In this document: piece by piece, positions 25,953-33,630 of the stretch | Numbering within the stretch: position 1 is the stretch's first letter | Layout: every line of letters starts with the position of its first letter | Assembly: GCA_017410505.1 (NCBI GenBank) | Contig: JAFQQR010000034.1 | Location: forward strand, 1-33,630 | Reading direction: 5' to 3' | From: Clostridia bacterium | GTDB taxonomy: Bacteria; Bacillota; Clostridia; TANB77; CAG-508 | DNA: 33,630 bases | Notes under the pieces: generated by a model | What the model saw: only the letters and a program-made list of their open reading frames with translations | Told to the model about the DNA's origin: nothing | Databases searched by the model: none | Program-made: the position numbers and the translations under genes

Positions 25953-28011
25953 ATGAATTTAGAAGATGATGTTAAATATATAAAAGGAGTAGGACCAAAT
26001 AGAGTAAAACTCCTAAACAAAATAGGAATATTCACATTAAAAGACTTAATAACATACTACCCAAGAGGATATGAAGACAGAAGTAAGCCCAAAAATATAT
26101 GTGAGTGCATAAACGGAGAAGAAGCACTAATAGAAGCAGTTGCAGTTTCAAGATTTATAGACAATAGAATAAGCAAAGGAAGAACGATGCAAAAATTACT
26201 TGTCAGAGATGAAACTGGAGCAGCTACAATTACGTGGTTTAATCAATCATATTTAAAAAGTAAATTTGAAATACGGAAAAAAATATAGATTTTATGGAAA
26301 AATAGATTTTCAATATGGAAAAATAAGTATGAATTCACCAGTATTTGATGAAATAGAAAAAACAAACAATACAGGTAAAATAATACCAATTTATCCATTA
26401 ACGTTTAGCTTAACACAAAACACATTAAGAAAAATAATAGAAAATGGAATAGAAAAAATAAAGGAGCAAAAAGGATTACAAGAAACATTACCAGAATATA
26501 TATTAAAAGAATACAAATTAGAAGGGATAAATGAAGCTAACCATGATATACATTTTCCAAAAGAATTTGAAGATTTCAAAAAAGCAAGAAAAAGATTAGT
26601 TTTTGAAGAATTGTTATCAACTCAATTAGCACTTTTACAACTAAAAAATAATAATTTAACAGATAAAAAAGGAATTCAATTTAGTAGAGATGCAAAAATG
26701 TCAGATGTCATAAACACATTACCTTTCAACTTAACAAAAGCACAATTAAGAGTATTGCAAGAAATTGATGAAAATATGGAATCAGAAAAATCAATGAATA
26801 GATTATTGCAAGGAGATGTTGGTTCAGGAAAGACAATAGTAGCAATGATTGCTGCGTACAAAGCTGTGAAATCAGGATATCAAGCAGCAATACTTGCACC
26901 AACAGCAATACTTGCAACACAACATTTAAACAATTTTAAAAATATATTGGATAAATTTGATATAAAATGTGAATTATTAATTTCAGGAATAACAAAAAAG
27001 AAAAAAGAAGCTATTTTAGAAAGACTACAAAATGGTGAAATAGATATATTAATAGGAACACATGCAATACTTGAAGAAAATGTCGTATTTAAAAATCTAG
27101 GGATGGTTGTAACAGATGAACAACATAGATTTGGAGTAAAACAAAGGACGAGGATAGCAGAAAAAGGACAAAATCCCGATGTATTAGTTATGTCTGCTAC
27201 ACCAATACCAAGAACATTAGCCTTAATTTTATATGGAGACTTAGACATATCAATTATAGACGAACTTCCTCCAAATAGAAAAAAGATAGAAACTTTTGCA
27301 GTTACAAAACAAATGGAAGAAAGAGTAAACAATTTTATAAAAAAACAAGTAGATGAAGGAAGACAAGCGTATATAGTATGTCCTCTTGTTGAAGAAAGTG
27401 AAGATGAAGAAAATGACTTAAAAGCAGTAATAACATTATATGAAACATGTCAAAAAGAAACGTTTTCTAATTATAAAGTTGAATATATACACGGAAAAAT
27501 GAAACAAAAAGAAAAAGATGATATAATGGCAAGATTCAAAAATGGTGAAATAGATATACTAATTTCAACAACTGTTATTGAAGTAGGTGTAGATGTTCCA
27601 AATTCGAGCATAATGGTAATAGAAGATGCACAAAGATTTGGACTAGCCCAATTACATCAATTAAGAGGAAGAGTTGGAAGAGGAGAATATAAATCATATT
27701 GTGTATTAAAATACCAAGGAAAAGGGCAAAATGTAAAAGAGAGAATGAAAGTAATGTGTGAAACAAATGATGGTTTTGTTATTTCACAAAAAGATTTAGA
27801 ATTAAGAGGTTCAGGAGATTTCTTTGGAACAATGCAACATGGAATACCAGATTTTAAAATTGCAAATTTATTTACAGATATGGAAATCTTAAAATTAACT
27901 CAAGAAGCAGCAATAAAAATTGTTGATAAAGATCCTAAATTAGAAAAAGAAGAAAATAAACTTTTAAATAATTTAATTAAAGACAAATTTACAGATAGGA
28001 TTGAAATCTAA
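25953..28011 (+). CDS. recG: ATP-dependent DNA helicase RecG, needs +1 shift at CGG-A
   Basis: RecG remodels stalled replication forks and Holliday junctions. Frame 0 (111 aa) holds the N-terminal part: IKGVGPNRVKLL and the wedge start with YYPRGYEDRS. It stops soon after an in-frame CGG at 26274. The next frame (to 28011) holds the rest of the wedge and the helicase core. GDVGSGKT is near residue 287, the DEAH-box variant DEQH near 388 and SATPIPRT near 417, followed by motif VI QLRGRVGRG. Skipping the C of CGG gives ..KFEIGKKYRFYGKI.., as expected for the wedge domain. The joined protein is 685 aa, normal for RecG. The ATG follows AAAGGAG. Confidence 0.92.
26271..26277 (+). other. CGG-A +1 shift site 4
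   Basis: Frame 0 reads ATA CGG AAA AAA ATA TAG. Skipping the C gives ATA GGA AAA AAA TAT, which continues RecG. Confidence 0.75.
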
Positions 28012-28056
28012 TCTGCAAAGAGGAAGGTCTTTTTAGCAAAACAGAGGAGAAAATTT

Positions 28057-28848
28057 ATGATTATTTTTGGAATAGATATAAGAGTATATTTTTTATTATT
28101 TTTATTATATTCATTTTTTGGATGGTTAATGGAAGTAATATGCAAACTGATACAATACAAAAAATTTATAGATAGAGGTTTTTTAATAGGGCCATATTGT
28201 CCAATATATGGGACAGGGGCTGTATTAATAACAATATTATTAAAAAAATATACAAATGATCCTATAACATTATTTATAATGGTAATTTTGGTTTGTGGTA
28301 TTTTAGAATATTTAACAAGCTATCTTATGGAAAAAATATTTCATGCAAGATGGTGGGATTATAGTCAAAAAAAATTCAATATAAATGGAAGAGTATGTTT
28401 AGATACAATAATACCATTTGGATTATTAGGAATGTTTATAATAAAGGTATCAAATCCGTTTTTAATTGGGAAAATAGAATCATTACCAGAAATATGGATA
28501 AATGTTTTGTTTTGGATGTTATTGATATTATATTTAGTAGATAACATAGTATCGACAAAAGTTATTAGCTATGTTGGAAGAACAACAAAAGAAGTTGGAA
28601 AAGATTTAGATAATACAGAAGAAATAACTAAAAAAGTAAAAGAATTGTTATTAGGAAAATCTATACTTTATAGAAGATTAATAAATGCATATCCTAAAAT
28701 ACAATCAATTAAAGTAAAAATTAAGGAGAAGAAAGAAGAAATAAAAAGGCAAGTAGAAGAACAAAAAAATGAAATAAAGGAAAATGTGAAGAAACAAAAA
28801 AAAGACATTAGAGAGAAGATTGACAATATTAAAGAAGATAAAAAATAA
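28057..28848 (+). CDS. CmpB-family membrane protein with charged coiled-coil tail
   Basis: This 263-aa paralogue of the gene at 228 shares FGWLMEVIC, RGFLIGPYCPIYG and the ARWWDY motif. Five membrane segments fill residues 5-170. The last ~85 residues are a Lys/Glu-rich helix, probably a cytoplasmic coiled coil, which the first paralogue lacks. Its function is not established. A GAGGAG ribosome site precedes the ATG. It follows recG by 45 bases and is followed 13 bases later by the YihY gene, so it sits in a long same-strand run. Confidence 0.85.
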   Translation: MIIFGIDIRVYFLLFLLYSFFGWLMEVICKLIQYKKFIDRGFLIGPYCPIYGTGAVLITILLKKYTNDPITLFIMVILVCGILEYLTSYLMEKIFHARWWDYSQKKFNINGRVCLDTIIPFGLLGMFIIKVSNPFLIGKIESLPEIWINVLFWMLLILYLVDNIVSTKVISYVGRTTKEVGKDLDNTEEITKKVKELLLGKSILYRRLINAYPKIQSIKVKIKEKKEEIKRQVEEQKNEIKENVKKQKKDIREKIDNIKEDKK

Positions 28849-28861
28849 AGAGGAAATATCA

Positions 28862-29692
28862 ATGAAAAAGTTTGATTTTAAAGAAAGATATAAAATGGTA
28901 GAAAAAATATTCACTAATATGGAAAAGGACCATATTAGTGAATATTCAGCACAATGTGCGTATTATACAATATTATCATTTATACCATTTGTAATTTTAT
29001 TAATAACCCTTATTCAATATACAAATGTAGATCAGCAAACATTATTTGATGTTATTTCTAAAATAATACCATCAAGTATGAATGAATTCATTTTAGGAAT
29101 AGTTAGAGAAGTATACTCAAAATCAATAGGTACAATTTCTGTATCAATTATATTTACAATCTGGTCTGCTGGAAAAGGTCTTTTTGCATTAATAAAGGGA
29201 TTACATTCTGTTTATGATGTGAAAGACAAAAAAAGAAATTCTATAATATATTTAAAATTGATGTCTGTAATACAAACAATAATATTTATTGTAATAATTA
29301 CTATAGGATTGGTATTATTAGTATTTGGTAATAGTTTAATTTCAATAATACAAGAGCATTTTGGTTTATTTAAAAACTTTACAACGATATCAGGAATATT
29401 AGCAGAGTTTGGATTTATTTTTGCTACATTTATCATCTTTTTATGTTTATATAAATTTATGCCAAAGCATAAAGTAACTATAAAAAGTCAGATACCAGGA
29501 GCTATATTCGGAGCTATTGTTTTTAATATTATATCTTTCGTATTTTCTAGATATTTAGATATTTTTAAAGGTTTTTCTATAACATATGGAAGTTTAACAA
29601 CATTAATGCTTATTATGATTTGGACATATTCTTGTTTTTACACAGTTTTTCTTGGAGCAGAGATAAATAAGCAAATGAACTATAAAACCTAG
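28862..29692 (+). CDS. YihY/BrkB-family inner-membrane protein
   Basis: The 276-aa protein has six membrane segments and the family landmarks: AQCAYYTILSFIPF near residue 30, the IWSAGKGLFALIKGLHSVYDV segment (about residues 100-120), and the C-terminal YGSLTTLMLIMIWTYSCFYTVFLGAEIN. Members were once misnamed RNase BN; their role is unclear, possibly transport. The ATG at 28862 follows AGAGGAAATATCA. The frame opens earlier at 28820, but that would overlap the preceding gene. Confidence 0.92.
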   Translation: MKKFDFKERYKMVEKIFTNMEKDHISEYSAQCAYYTILSFIPFVILLITLIQYTNVDQQTLFDVISKIIPSSMNEFILGIVREVYSKSIGTISVSIIFTIWSAGKGLFALIKGLHSVYDVKDKKRNSIIYLKLMSVIQTIIFIVIITIGLVLLVFGNSLISIIQEHFGLFKNFTTISGILAEFGFIFATFIIFLCLYKFMPKHKVTIKSQIPGAIFGAIVFNIISFVFSRYLDIFKGFSITYGSLTTLMLIMIWTYSCFYTVFLGAEINKQMNYKT

Positions 29693-29737
29693 AGAGTGCA
29701 ATAAAATTTCTGATATTAAAAAATAATAAATAAAAAT

Positions 29738-29794
29738 TGATAAGTTGAGTTTTGAGATTAAAGTTATATCTCAAAGTTCAACTTATCAGTTTTT
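29738..29794. terminator. Bidirectional terminator between the YihY and VanW genes
   Basis: TGATAAGTTGA..TTGAGAT pairs with ATCTCAA..TCAACTTATCA with a small internal loop. T-runs lie on both sides, between convergent genes. Confidence 0.85.
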
Positions 29795-30499
29795 CTATGT
29801 TAGTTTATACAAAGTAATAGTAATATTTTTGTCATTAGCCTCAGTTTTTATTTTTATATCAAAACCGGTATCATTTCTAAACTTTAAATCATAGATACCA
29901 TAAGCAACGGCAGCATCTTTACCTTTTGCAATATAAGGAACTTTGTTACTATGTTCATGTCTTTCAGTAACAACTAATCCAGAAGTTGCAAGGACAGCAT
30001 TATATAAAGTAGTACTAACTTGACAATTTCCTCCACCTAATCCCTTTTTCTTATTACCATATTTATCAAAAATATCTGCTTTCTGATATCCTTTACTAGA
30101 AGTTGCTTCACCCACAGTGTCGCAAAAAGAAAAAGTAGAACCATTAGGGACTGTAGTGTTATTTAAAGTAGAACAAGTTATATTAATATTATTTTGCCTA
30201 GCACTATCTTTTGTATAAATTTTAGTTGAAAAGGAAGAGATAACTTCTTCAGTTTTTGGTTTATTTACAGCAGCAATATTTTGGCTTTCATTGATTTTTG
30301 AAGTATTTGTATTTGTTTCATTTACATTATTTTGTATATTATTATTTTCAAGTTTGTTATTTGTAGAAGTTTTGCTTGTAGTATAATTGTCTTGATTTGT
30401 ATTATTATTTTTGGCAAAGAGATAAATACCAATTCCTATTCCAATAATAATCATAAAAATTAAAATAATCCATAATTTATTTTTCAAATTAATCACCAT
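29795..30499 (-). CDS. VanW-family anchored protein
   Basis: The 234-aa protein has one N-terminal membrane segment (about residues 8-28), an Asn/Thr-rich linker, and a VanW-type domain (PF04294) from about residue 90. The domain contains NGSTFSFCDTVG, the invariant-type GGGNCQVSTTLYNAVL, ERHEHS and the beta-rich end DLKFRNDTGFDI. It probably acts outside the cytoplasmic membrane on the cell wall; a role in vancomycin resistance is not implied. The ATG at 30499 is preferred, but no good ribosome site is seen for it or for the TTG at 30514. Confidence 0.85.
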   Translation of the reverse strand: MVINLKNKLWIILIFMIIIGIGIGIYLFAKNNNTNQDNYTTSKTSTNNKLENNNIQNNVNETNTNTSKINESQNIAAVNKPKTEEVISSFSTKIYTKDSARQNNINITCSTLNNTTVPNGSTFSFCDTVGEATSSKGYQKADIFDKYGNKKKGLGGGNCQVSTTLYNAVLATSGLVVTERHEHSNKVPYIAKGKDAAVAYGIYDLKFRNDTGFDIKIKTEANDKNITITLYKLT

Positions 30500-30550
30500 A
30501 ATTATTTTAACCAAAAAAAGTCATAAAATACATAAATTATGAATATAATA

Positions 30551-30631
30551 TGTCCAAATGGGACACATCTACTTTTTAACATCTGTCACAAATGGACAAA
30601 GTTGTTCAAAAAGAAATGTCCCATTTGGACA
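30551..30631. repeat. TGTCCAAATGGGACA inverted repeat before spoIIIAA
   Basis: TGTCCAAATGGGACA (30551-30565) is the exact complement of TGTCCCATTTGGACA (30617-30631), with 51 bases between. The right arm is immediately followed by the AGGAGG ribosome site of spoIIIAA. It belongs to the same family as 6881-6912 and 17915-17973. Confidence 0.75.
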
Positions 30632-30642
30632 AGGAGGAAAAT

Positions 30643-31512
30643 TTGAAAGAGACAGATGAAATTTTAAGGTATTTTCCGAATAACATATACCAAATATTTT
30701 TCAATCTATTTAAAGAAAATAACAAAATAATAAATGAGATACAAGAAATAAGAATGAGAGCCAATAGACCTATATTATTAAAATTAAGAGAAAAAGATTT
30801 AATATTGCAATATAATATTTCACAATCAGAAATGTTGCAGATACTTGAAAGATTGTGTGAAAATTCGATATATGCTTATAAAAACCAGATTTGCGAAGGT
30901 TTTATAACTGTAAAAGGGGGGCATCGTGTAGGATTAACAGGGTCATGTGTTATAGAAAATGGAAAAATAACAAATATAAAATATATATCAAGCTTAAATT
31001 TTAGGATAGCAAGAGAGATACTAAATTGTAGTACAAGAATATTAAGGGAAGTAATTGATATAGAAAATAAAACTATATATAATTCTATAATTGTAGCTCC
31101 TCCAGGTAGAGGAAAAACTACAGTTTTAAGGGATATTATTAGAAGATTGAGTAATGGAATTGATGAGATTAATTTTAAAGGAAAAACTTGTGGGGTTGTA
31201 GATGAAAGAGGAGAAATTGCAGCAATGTATAAAGGTGTTCCTCAGAATGATGTTGGTGTAAGGACAGATGTTATAGAAAATGTTAATAAAAATAAAGGTA
31301 TACATATGTTAATAAGGACAATGGCTCCTGAGATAATTGCTTGTGATGAGATTGGAAGTAGAGAGGATGTTGATGCAATACATTATGCATTATTTTCAGG
31401 GGTAAAGGGGATATTTACTATGCATGGTAAAAGCATTGAAGATATAAAAAATAATAGGCAAATTTATGAGTTAATTGAGAATAGGGAAATACAAAAGATA
31501 GTGTTTTTGTAA
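30643..31512 (+). CDS. spoIIIAA: Stage III sporulation protein AA (ATPase), possibly shortened
   Basis: SpoIIIAA is the ATPase of the SpoIIIA-SpoIIQ channel between mother cell and forespore. The protein has Walker A APPGRGKTT, the VVDERGEIA box and IACDEIGSREDVDAI, followed by SGVKGIFTMHGKS. The start is TTG at 30643 (AGGAGG six bases upstream), giving 289 aa. The ATG at 30592 lies in the palindromic repeat. The C terminus ends at REIQKIVFL, about 20 residues short of the usual LSxRxGPGTxEGI ending. An inverted-repeat element starts eight bases after the stop. The usual downstream spoIIIAB-AH genes are absent here, so the operon is broken or dispersed. Confidence 0.9.
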   Translation: MKETDEILRYFPNNIYQIFFNLFKENNKIINEIQEIRMRANRPILLKLREKDLILQYNISQSEMLQILERLCENSIYAYKNQICEGFITVKGGHRVGLTGSCVIENGKITNIKYISSLNFRIAREILNCSTRILREVIDIENKTIYNSIIVAPPGRGKTTVLRDIIRRLSNGIDEINFKGKTCGVVDERGEIAAMYKGVPQNDVGVRTDVIENVNKNKGIHMLIRTMAPEIIACDEIGSREDVDAIHYALFSGVKGIFTMHGKSIEDIKNNRQIYELIENREIQKIVFL

Positions 31513-31520
31513 TTTTTTTG

Positions 31521-31756
31521 AGTTTCGTTTTTTTGCAAAAGTTGCAATATGTTTCAGCATAAATACATATATATTAAAATTCCGTTCCTTACTGGTCGGA
31601 CTAGTCATATGAGTAAGATGTTTGTATTTCAGAGTTTGAAGAGTTAATCTGGATGATCTGTATGAGTTTGTGTCCTTACAAACTGCGCGTTACTGCATTT
31701 TAATATATATGTATTTATGCTGAAACATATTGCAACTTTTGCAAAAAACCGAAACT
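31521..31756. repeat. Long inverted-repeat element, copy 2
   Basis: Two 60-base arms (31521-31580 and 31697-31756) enclose a 116-base core, the same length as in copy 1 and highly similar. In the variable middle of the stem, nine positions differ from copy 1 and each change is matched in the opposite arm. The element follows the shortened spoIIIAA directly. Sequence between it and 31771 shows nothing else. Confidence 0.85.
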
Positions 31757-31771
31757 TAAAGTAATTTTTCA

Positions 31772-31800
31772 TTGACATTTCATAAAAATAACAGTATAAT
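31772..31800 (+). promoter_or_regulatory. Perfect-consensus sigma-A promoter
   Basis: TTGACA (31772-31777), exactly 17 bases, then TATAAT (31795-31800). It drives the 54-aa gene at 31834. Confidence 0.85.
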
Positions 31801-31833
31801 ATATATGTATTATTTTAAAAAGGAGAAAAAGTT

Positions 31834-31998
31834 ATGCTAAAAAAATACTGGAAAAAAATTGGAATGTTAATACTAATAATAGCATGTGTATTTAATGTAA
31901 TGAGTAAACTAGTAAATAAATTATCATTAAATAAAGAAATGTTAGAATCAGCACAGTATATATTTAGTGAACAAGAAAATAACAATACAACAAAATAA
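31834..31998 (+). CDS. 54-aa single-pass membrane peptide
   Basis: A short gene encodes 54 residues: a basic start (MLKKYWKK), one hydrophobic segment at about residues 9-24, and a polar tail. No family is recognised. It is supported by a perfect-consensus promoter and an AAAGGAG ribosome site eight bases before the ATG. No terminator separates it from rpmE, which has its own promoter at 32002. It could be a regulatory membrane peptide; function unknown. Confidence 0.6.
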   Translation: MLKKYWKKIGMLILIIACVFNVMSKLVNKLSLNKEMLESAQYIFSEQENNNTTK

Positions 31999-32001
31999 TA
32001 C

Positions 32002-32030
32002 TTGAAAAATTTTAAATAATATGTTATTAT
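32002..32030 (+). promoter_or_regulatory. Promoter of rpmE
   Basis: TTGAAA (32002-32007), a 17-base spacer and TATTAT (32025-32030) lie about 45 bases before the rpmE start. Confidence 0.65.
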
Positions 32031-32075
32031 AAAAAACAGTCATGTTATAAATTACGGAAAAAGAGGTGAAATTAA

Positions 32076-32276
32076 ATGAAAGAAGGATTACATCCAACAT
32101 ATAACCAAACAACAATCACATGTGCATGTGGTAATGTTTTAGAAGTTGGTTCAACAAAAACAGATATAAAAGTTGATGTTTGCTCAAAATGTCATCCATA
32201 CTGGACAGGAAACTTAAGACAAGAAACAGTTGGTGGTAGAGCAGATAGATTTAAAAAGAAATATGGTCTTGCATAG
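32076..32276 (+). CDS. rpmE: Ribosomal protein bL31, zinc-binding form
   Basis: bL31 is a 50S protein that bridges to the 30S head. The 66-aa protein has the four zinc-ligand cysteines of the C+ form: CAC near residues 16-18 and CSKC near 36-39, followed by HPYWTG. It ends in the usual RFKKKYG segment. The ATG follows AAAGAGGTG. It has its own promoter and terminator. Confidence 0.97.
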   Translation: MKEGLHPTYNQTTITCACGNVLEVGSTKTDIKVDVCSKCHPYWTGNLRQETVGGRADRFKKKYGLA

Positions 32277-32280
32277 GAAG

Positions 32281-32309
32281 AAAGGTAGTATTTAATGCTA
32301 CTTTTTTTG
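32281..32309 (+). terminator. Terminator of rpmE
   Basis: GTAGTAT and ATGCTAC form a short stem followed by seven T, five bases after the rpmE stop. Confidence 0.75.
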
Positions 32310-32431
32310 TTGGAAATTTTCTTGCTAAAAAATATTAATTAATGATAAAATATTTAAGAGAAGAAATTTACATAAAAAGGTTGCAAAAATGAATGAAATG
32401 TGATATATTAGAAAAATAAGGGGGATTAAAT

Positions 32432-33151
32432 ATGAAAGAAGAAAACAAAAACAATCAAAAAATAAATACTAAAATTATAGCAATTGTAGTAGTATTGGTA
32501 ATAATAGTAGCAATAATAGGAGGAATAGTTGGTAATGACTTAAATCAAAAAGCTATATTGGTTCAAGAAGTTAATAAACTAGTAAAAAATACAGATTTAT
32601 CATCAGAAACAATAGATGTAAATGACATAAAAGCAAGTGGAAAATATGCAGAAGTAGAAAAAGCTATAAAAACATATTTGAATGATTATGCTGTAGAAGT
32701 TCAAAAATTAGTAACAATTTGTGGAGATGAAAAAATAACGAAACTATTATCAATAGATAATTACAAAGAAGATGGACCAGAATTCACAGAAACTTTAGCT
32801 TACATAGATGAAGTTACAAAACAAATAGATGAATCTTCAGAAAAAGCAATCAAATTAATGGAAAAAGATGAAATGTTCAAATATATAGATAATTATGATT
32901 TATCTGATAAATATAAAGAACTATATAAAACATTAATGTTAGATGAAGAAACAGAAAAAGATTTAAAAGAAGCTCAAACTCAACTACAAGACACAATAGA
33001 TACATTAAAAAGTAATTTAGAAGTTGCTAAAGAGACACTTAACTTCTTAAAAGAAAATAAAAGTGAATGGCAAATTCAAAACAATTTAGTAATGTTTAAT
33101 AATTCATCATTACTTAGTCAATACAATACACTTACTCGTAAATTAAAATAA
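32432..33151 (+). CDS. Membrane-anchored helical protein, unknown function
   Basis: The 239-aa protein has a short polar N terminus, one membrane segment at about residues 12-34, and then an all-helical region with a coiled coil at about residues 165-210. It resembles extracytoplasmic anchored helical-bundle proteins, but no family is recognised. A GGGGG ribosome site precedes the ATG. A terminator follows, and the next gene also encodes a membrane protein. Confidence 0.75.
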   Translation: MKEENKNNQKINTKIIAIVVVLVIIVAIIGGIVGNDLNQKAILVQEVNKLVKNTDLSSETIDVNDIKASGKYAEVEKAIKTYLNDYAVEVQKLVTICGDEKITKLLSIDNYKEDGPEFTETLAYIDEVTKQIDESSEKAIKLMEKDEMFKYIDNYDLSDKYKELYKTLMLDEETEKDLKEAQTQLQDTIDTLKSNLEVAKETLNFLKENKSEWQIQNNLVMFNNSSLLSQYNTLTRKLK

Positions 33152-33154
33152 TTT

Positions 33155-33187
33155 AAAAGCCCTGATTCTTTCTAGAAAAGGGCTTTT
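33155..33187 (+). terminator. Rho-independent terminator
   Basis: AAAAGCCCT pairs with AGGGCTTTT around a 15-base loop, four bases after the preceding stop. Confidence 0.8.
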
Positions 33188-33229
33188 GATATGTGAGTAA
33201 TATCTATTATAAATAAAAGGAGTTAAAAA

Positions 33230-33630
33230 ATGGAAGAAGAAAATGTAATAAAAACTAACAAAGAAAGTTATATAACAGGTATAATAGGAGCTGTTATTGG
33301 AGGAGCTATAGGAGCTATTCCATGGGTACTAGCATATGTATATGGTGGAATGATGCTATCAATATTAGCAACATTAATTGCAGCAGGAGAATTTTATGGA
33401 TATAAAATAGCAAAAGGAAAGATGAATAAGAGTTTACCAATAATAATAATGGTATTGGCAATTATTATAGTAACAATTGTTACACTAATTATAATACCAA
33501 CATTATTAATGCAAAAAGAAGGAATTAAAGTTACCTTATTAAATCTTGAAATATTATATTTAAATTCAGAGTTTTCATCAGCAATAATGAAAGATTTTGT
33601 AATATCAGTAATATTTACTATTCTAGGAGC
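33230..33630 (+). CDS. Polytopic membrane protein, partial at window end
   Basis: An open frame starts at an ATG preceded by AAAAGGAG and runs off the window after 133 codons. A polar N terminus is followed by Gly-rich hydrophobic segments (about residues 19-58), a KIAKGK turn, another segment (about 70-92), a polar stretch, and the start of a fourth segment. No family is recognised. It could be a small-molecule transporter or a Gly-zipper protein; undecided. Confidence 0.65.
   Translation, partial: MEEENVIKTNKESYITGIIGAVIGGAIGAIPWVLAYVYGGMMLSILATLIAAGEFYGYKIAKGKMNKSLPIIIMVLAIIIVTIVTLIIIPTLLMQKEGIKVTLLNLEILYLNSEFSSAIMKDFVISVIFTILG

Overview
The window is AT-rich, closely packed DNA with strong Shine-Dalgarno sites (AAGGAGG type), sigma-A promoters with 17-base spacers, and many short U-tailed hairpin terminators. 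Together with spoIIIAA, a VanW-type protein, a UPF0182 protein and a YvyF-like zinc-ribbon protein, this points to an anaerobic, low-GC Firmicute of the class Clostridia, possibly an uncultured gut lineage. The species cannot be named from the sequence.

Layout. 1-3.1 kb: a CmpB-family membrane protein, tRNA-Thr(CGU), an anchored coiled-coil protein, an unknown 131-aa protein with its own promoter, and a HAD phosphatase. 3.4-9.8 kb: a large transglutaminase-like protein coupled to a small protein, then ftsY and a UPF0182 membrane protein. 9.8-13.3 kb: tyrS, a YvyF-like protein, a small unknown gene, and a complete IS1202-type (ISNCY) insertion sequence with long target-site duplications. 13.4-17.9 kb: a hemolysin-III protein, a PAP2 phosphatase, dapA, a gluzincin-like metalloprotease and trpS. 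18.0-22.8 kb: obg, lysS, an M50 protease and tsaD. 22.9-25.9 kb: a hybrid protease joining a Clp-type AAA+ module to an FtsH-type M41 peptidase, a long inverted-repeat element, and a metallophosphatase. 25.9-33.6 kb: recG, a second CmpB paralogue, a YihY/BrkB protein, a VanW protein, spoIIIAA, a second copy of the inverted-repeat element, a 54-aa membrane peptide, rpmE and two unknown membrane-anchored proteins.

The most striking observation concerns four genes: the transglutaminase-like gene, the gluzincin, obg and recG. Each is split into two frames by one extra base, and each break is at the same tetranucleotide. An in-frame CGG codon is followed by A, and skipping the C gives GGA (Gly) and restores the full-length family protein. 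CGG is otherwise nearly absent as a codon: I found only two other in-frame cases. Two of the four genes (obg, recG) are near-universal single-copy genes with normal family lengths once joined (424 and 685 aa). The transglutaminase ORF, once joined, ends in an ATGA overlap with the next gene. This suggests either programmed +1 frameshifting or quadruplet decoding at CGG-A, or a very motif-specific sequencing artefact.

Other notable elements are the two copies of a ~235-bp inverted-repeat element whose 60-bp stems differ by compensated base changes, the Clp-D1/M41 hybrid protease with a palindromic operator over its promoter, and two families of small dispersed palindromes at gene boundaries.
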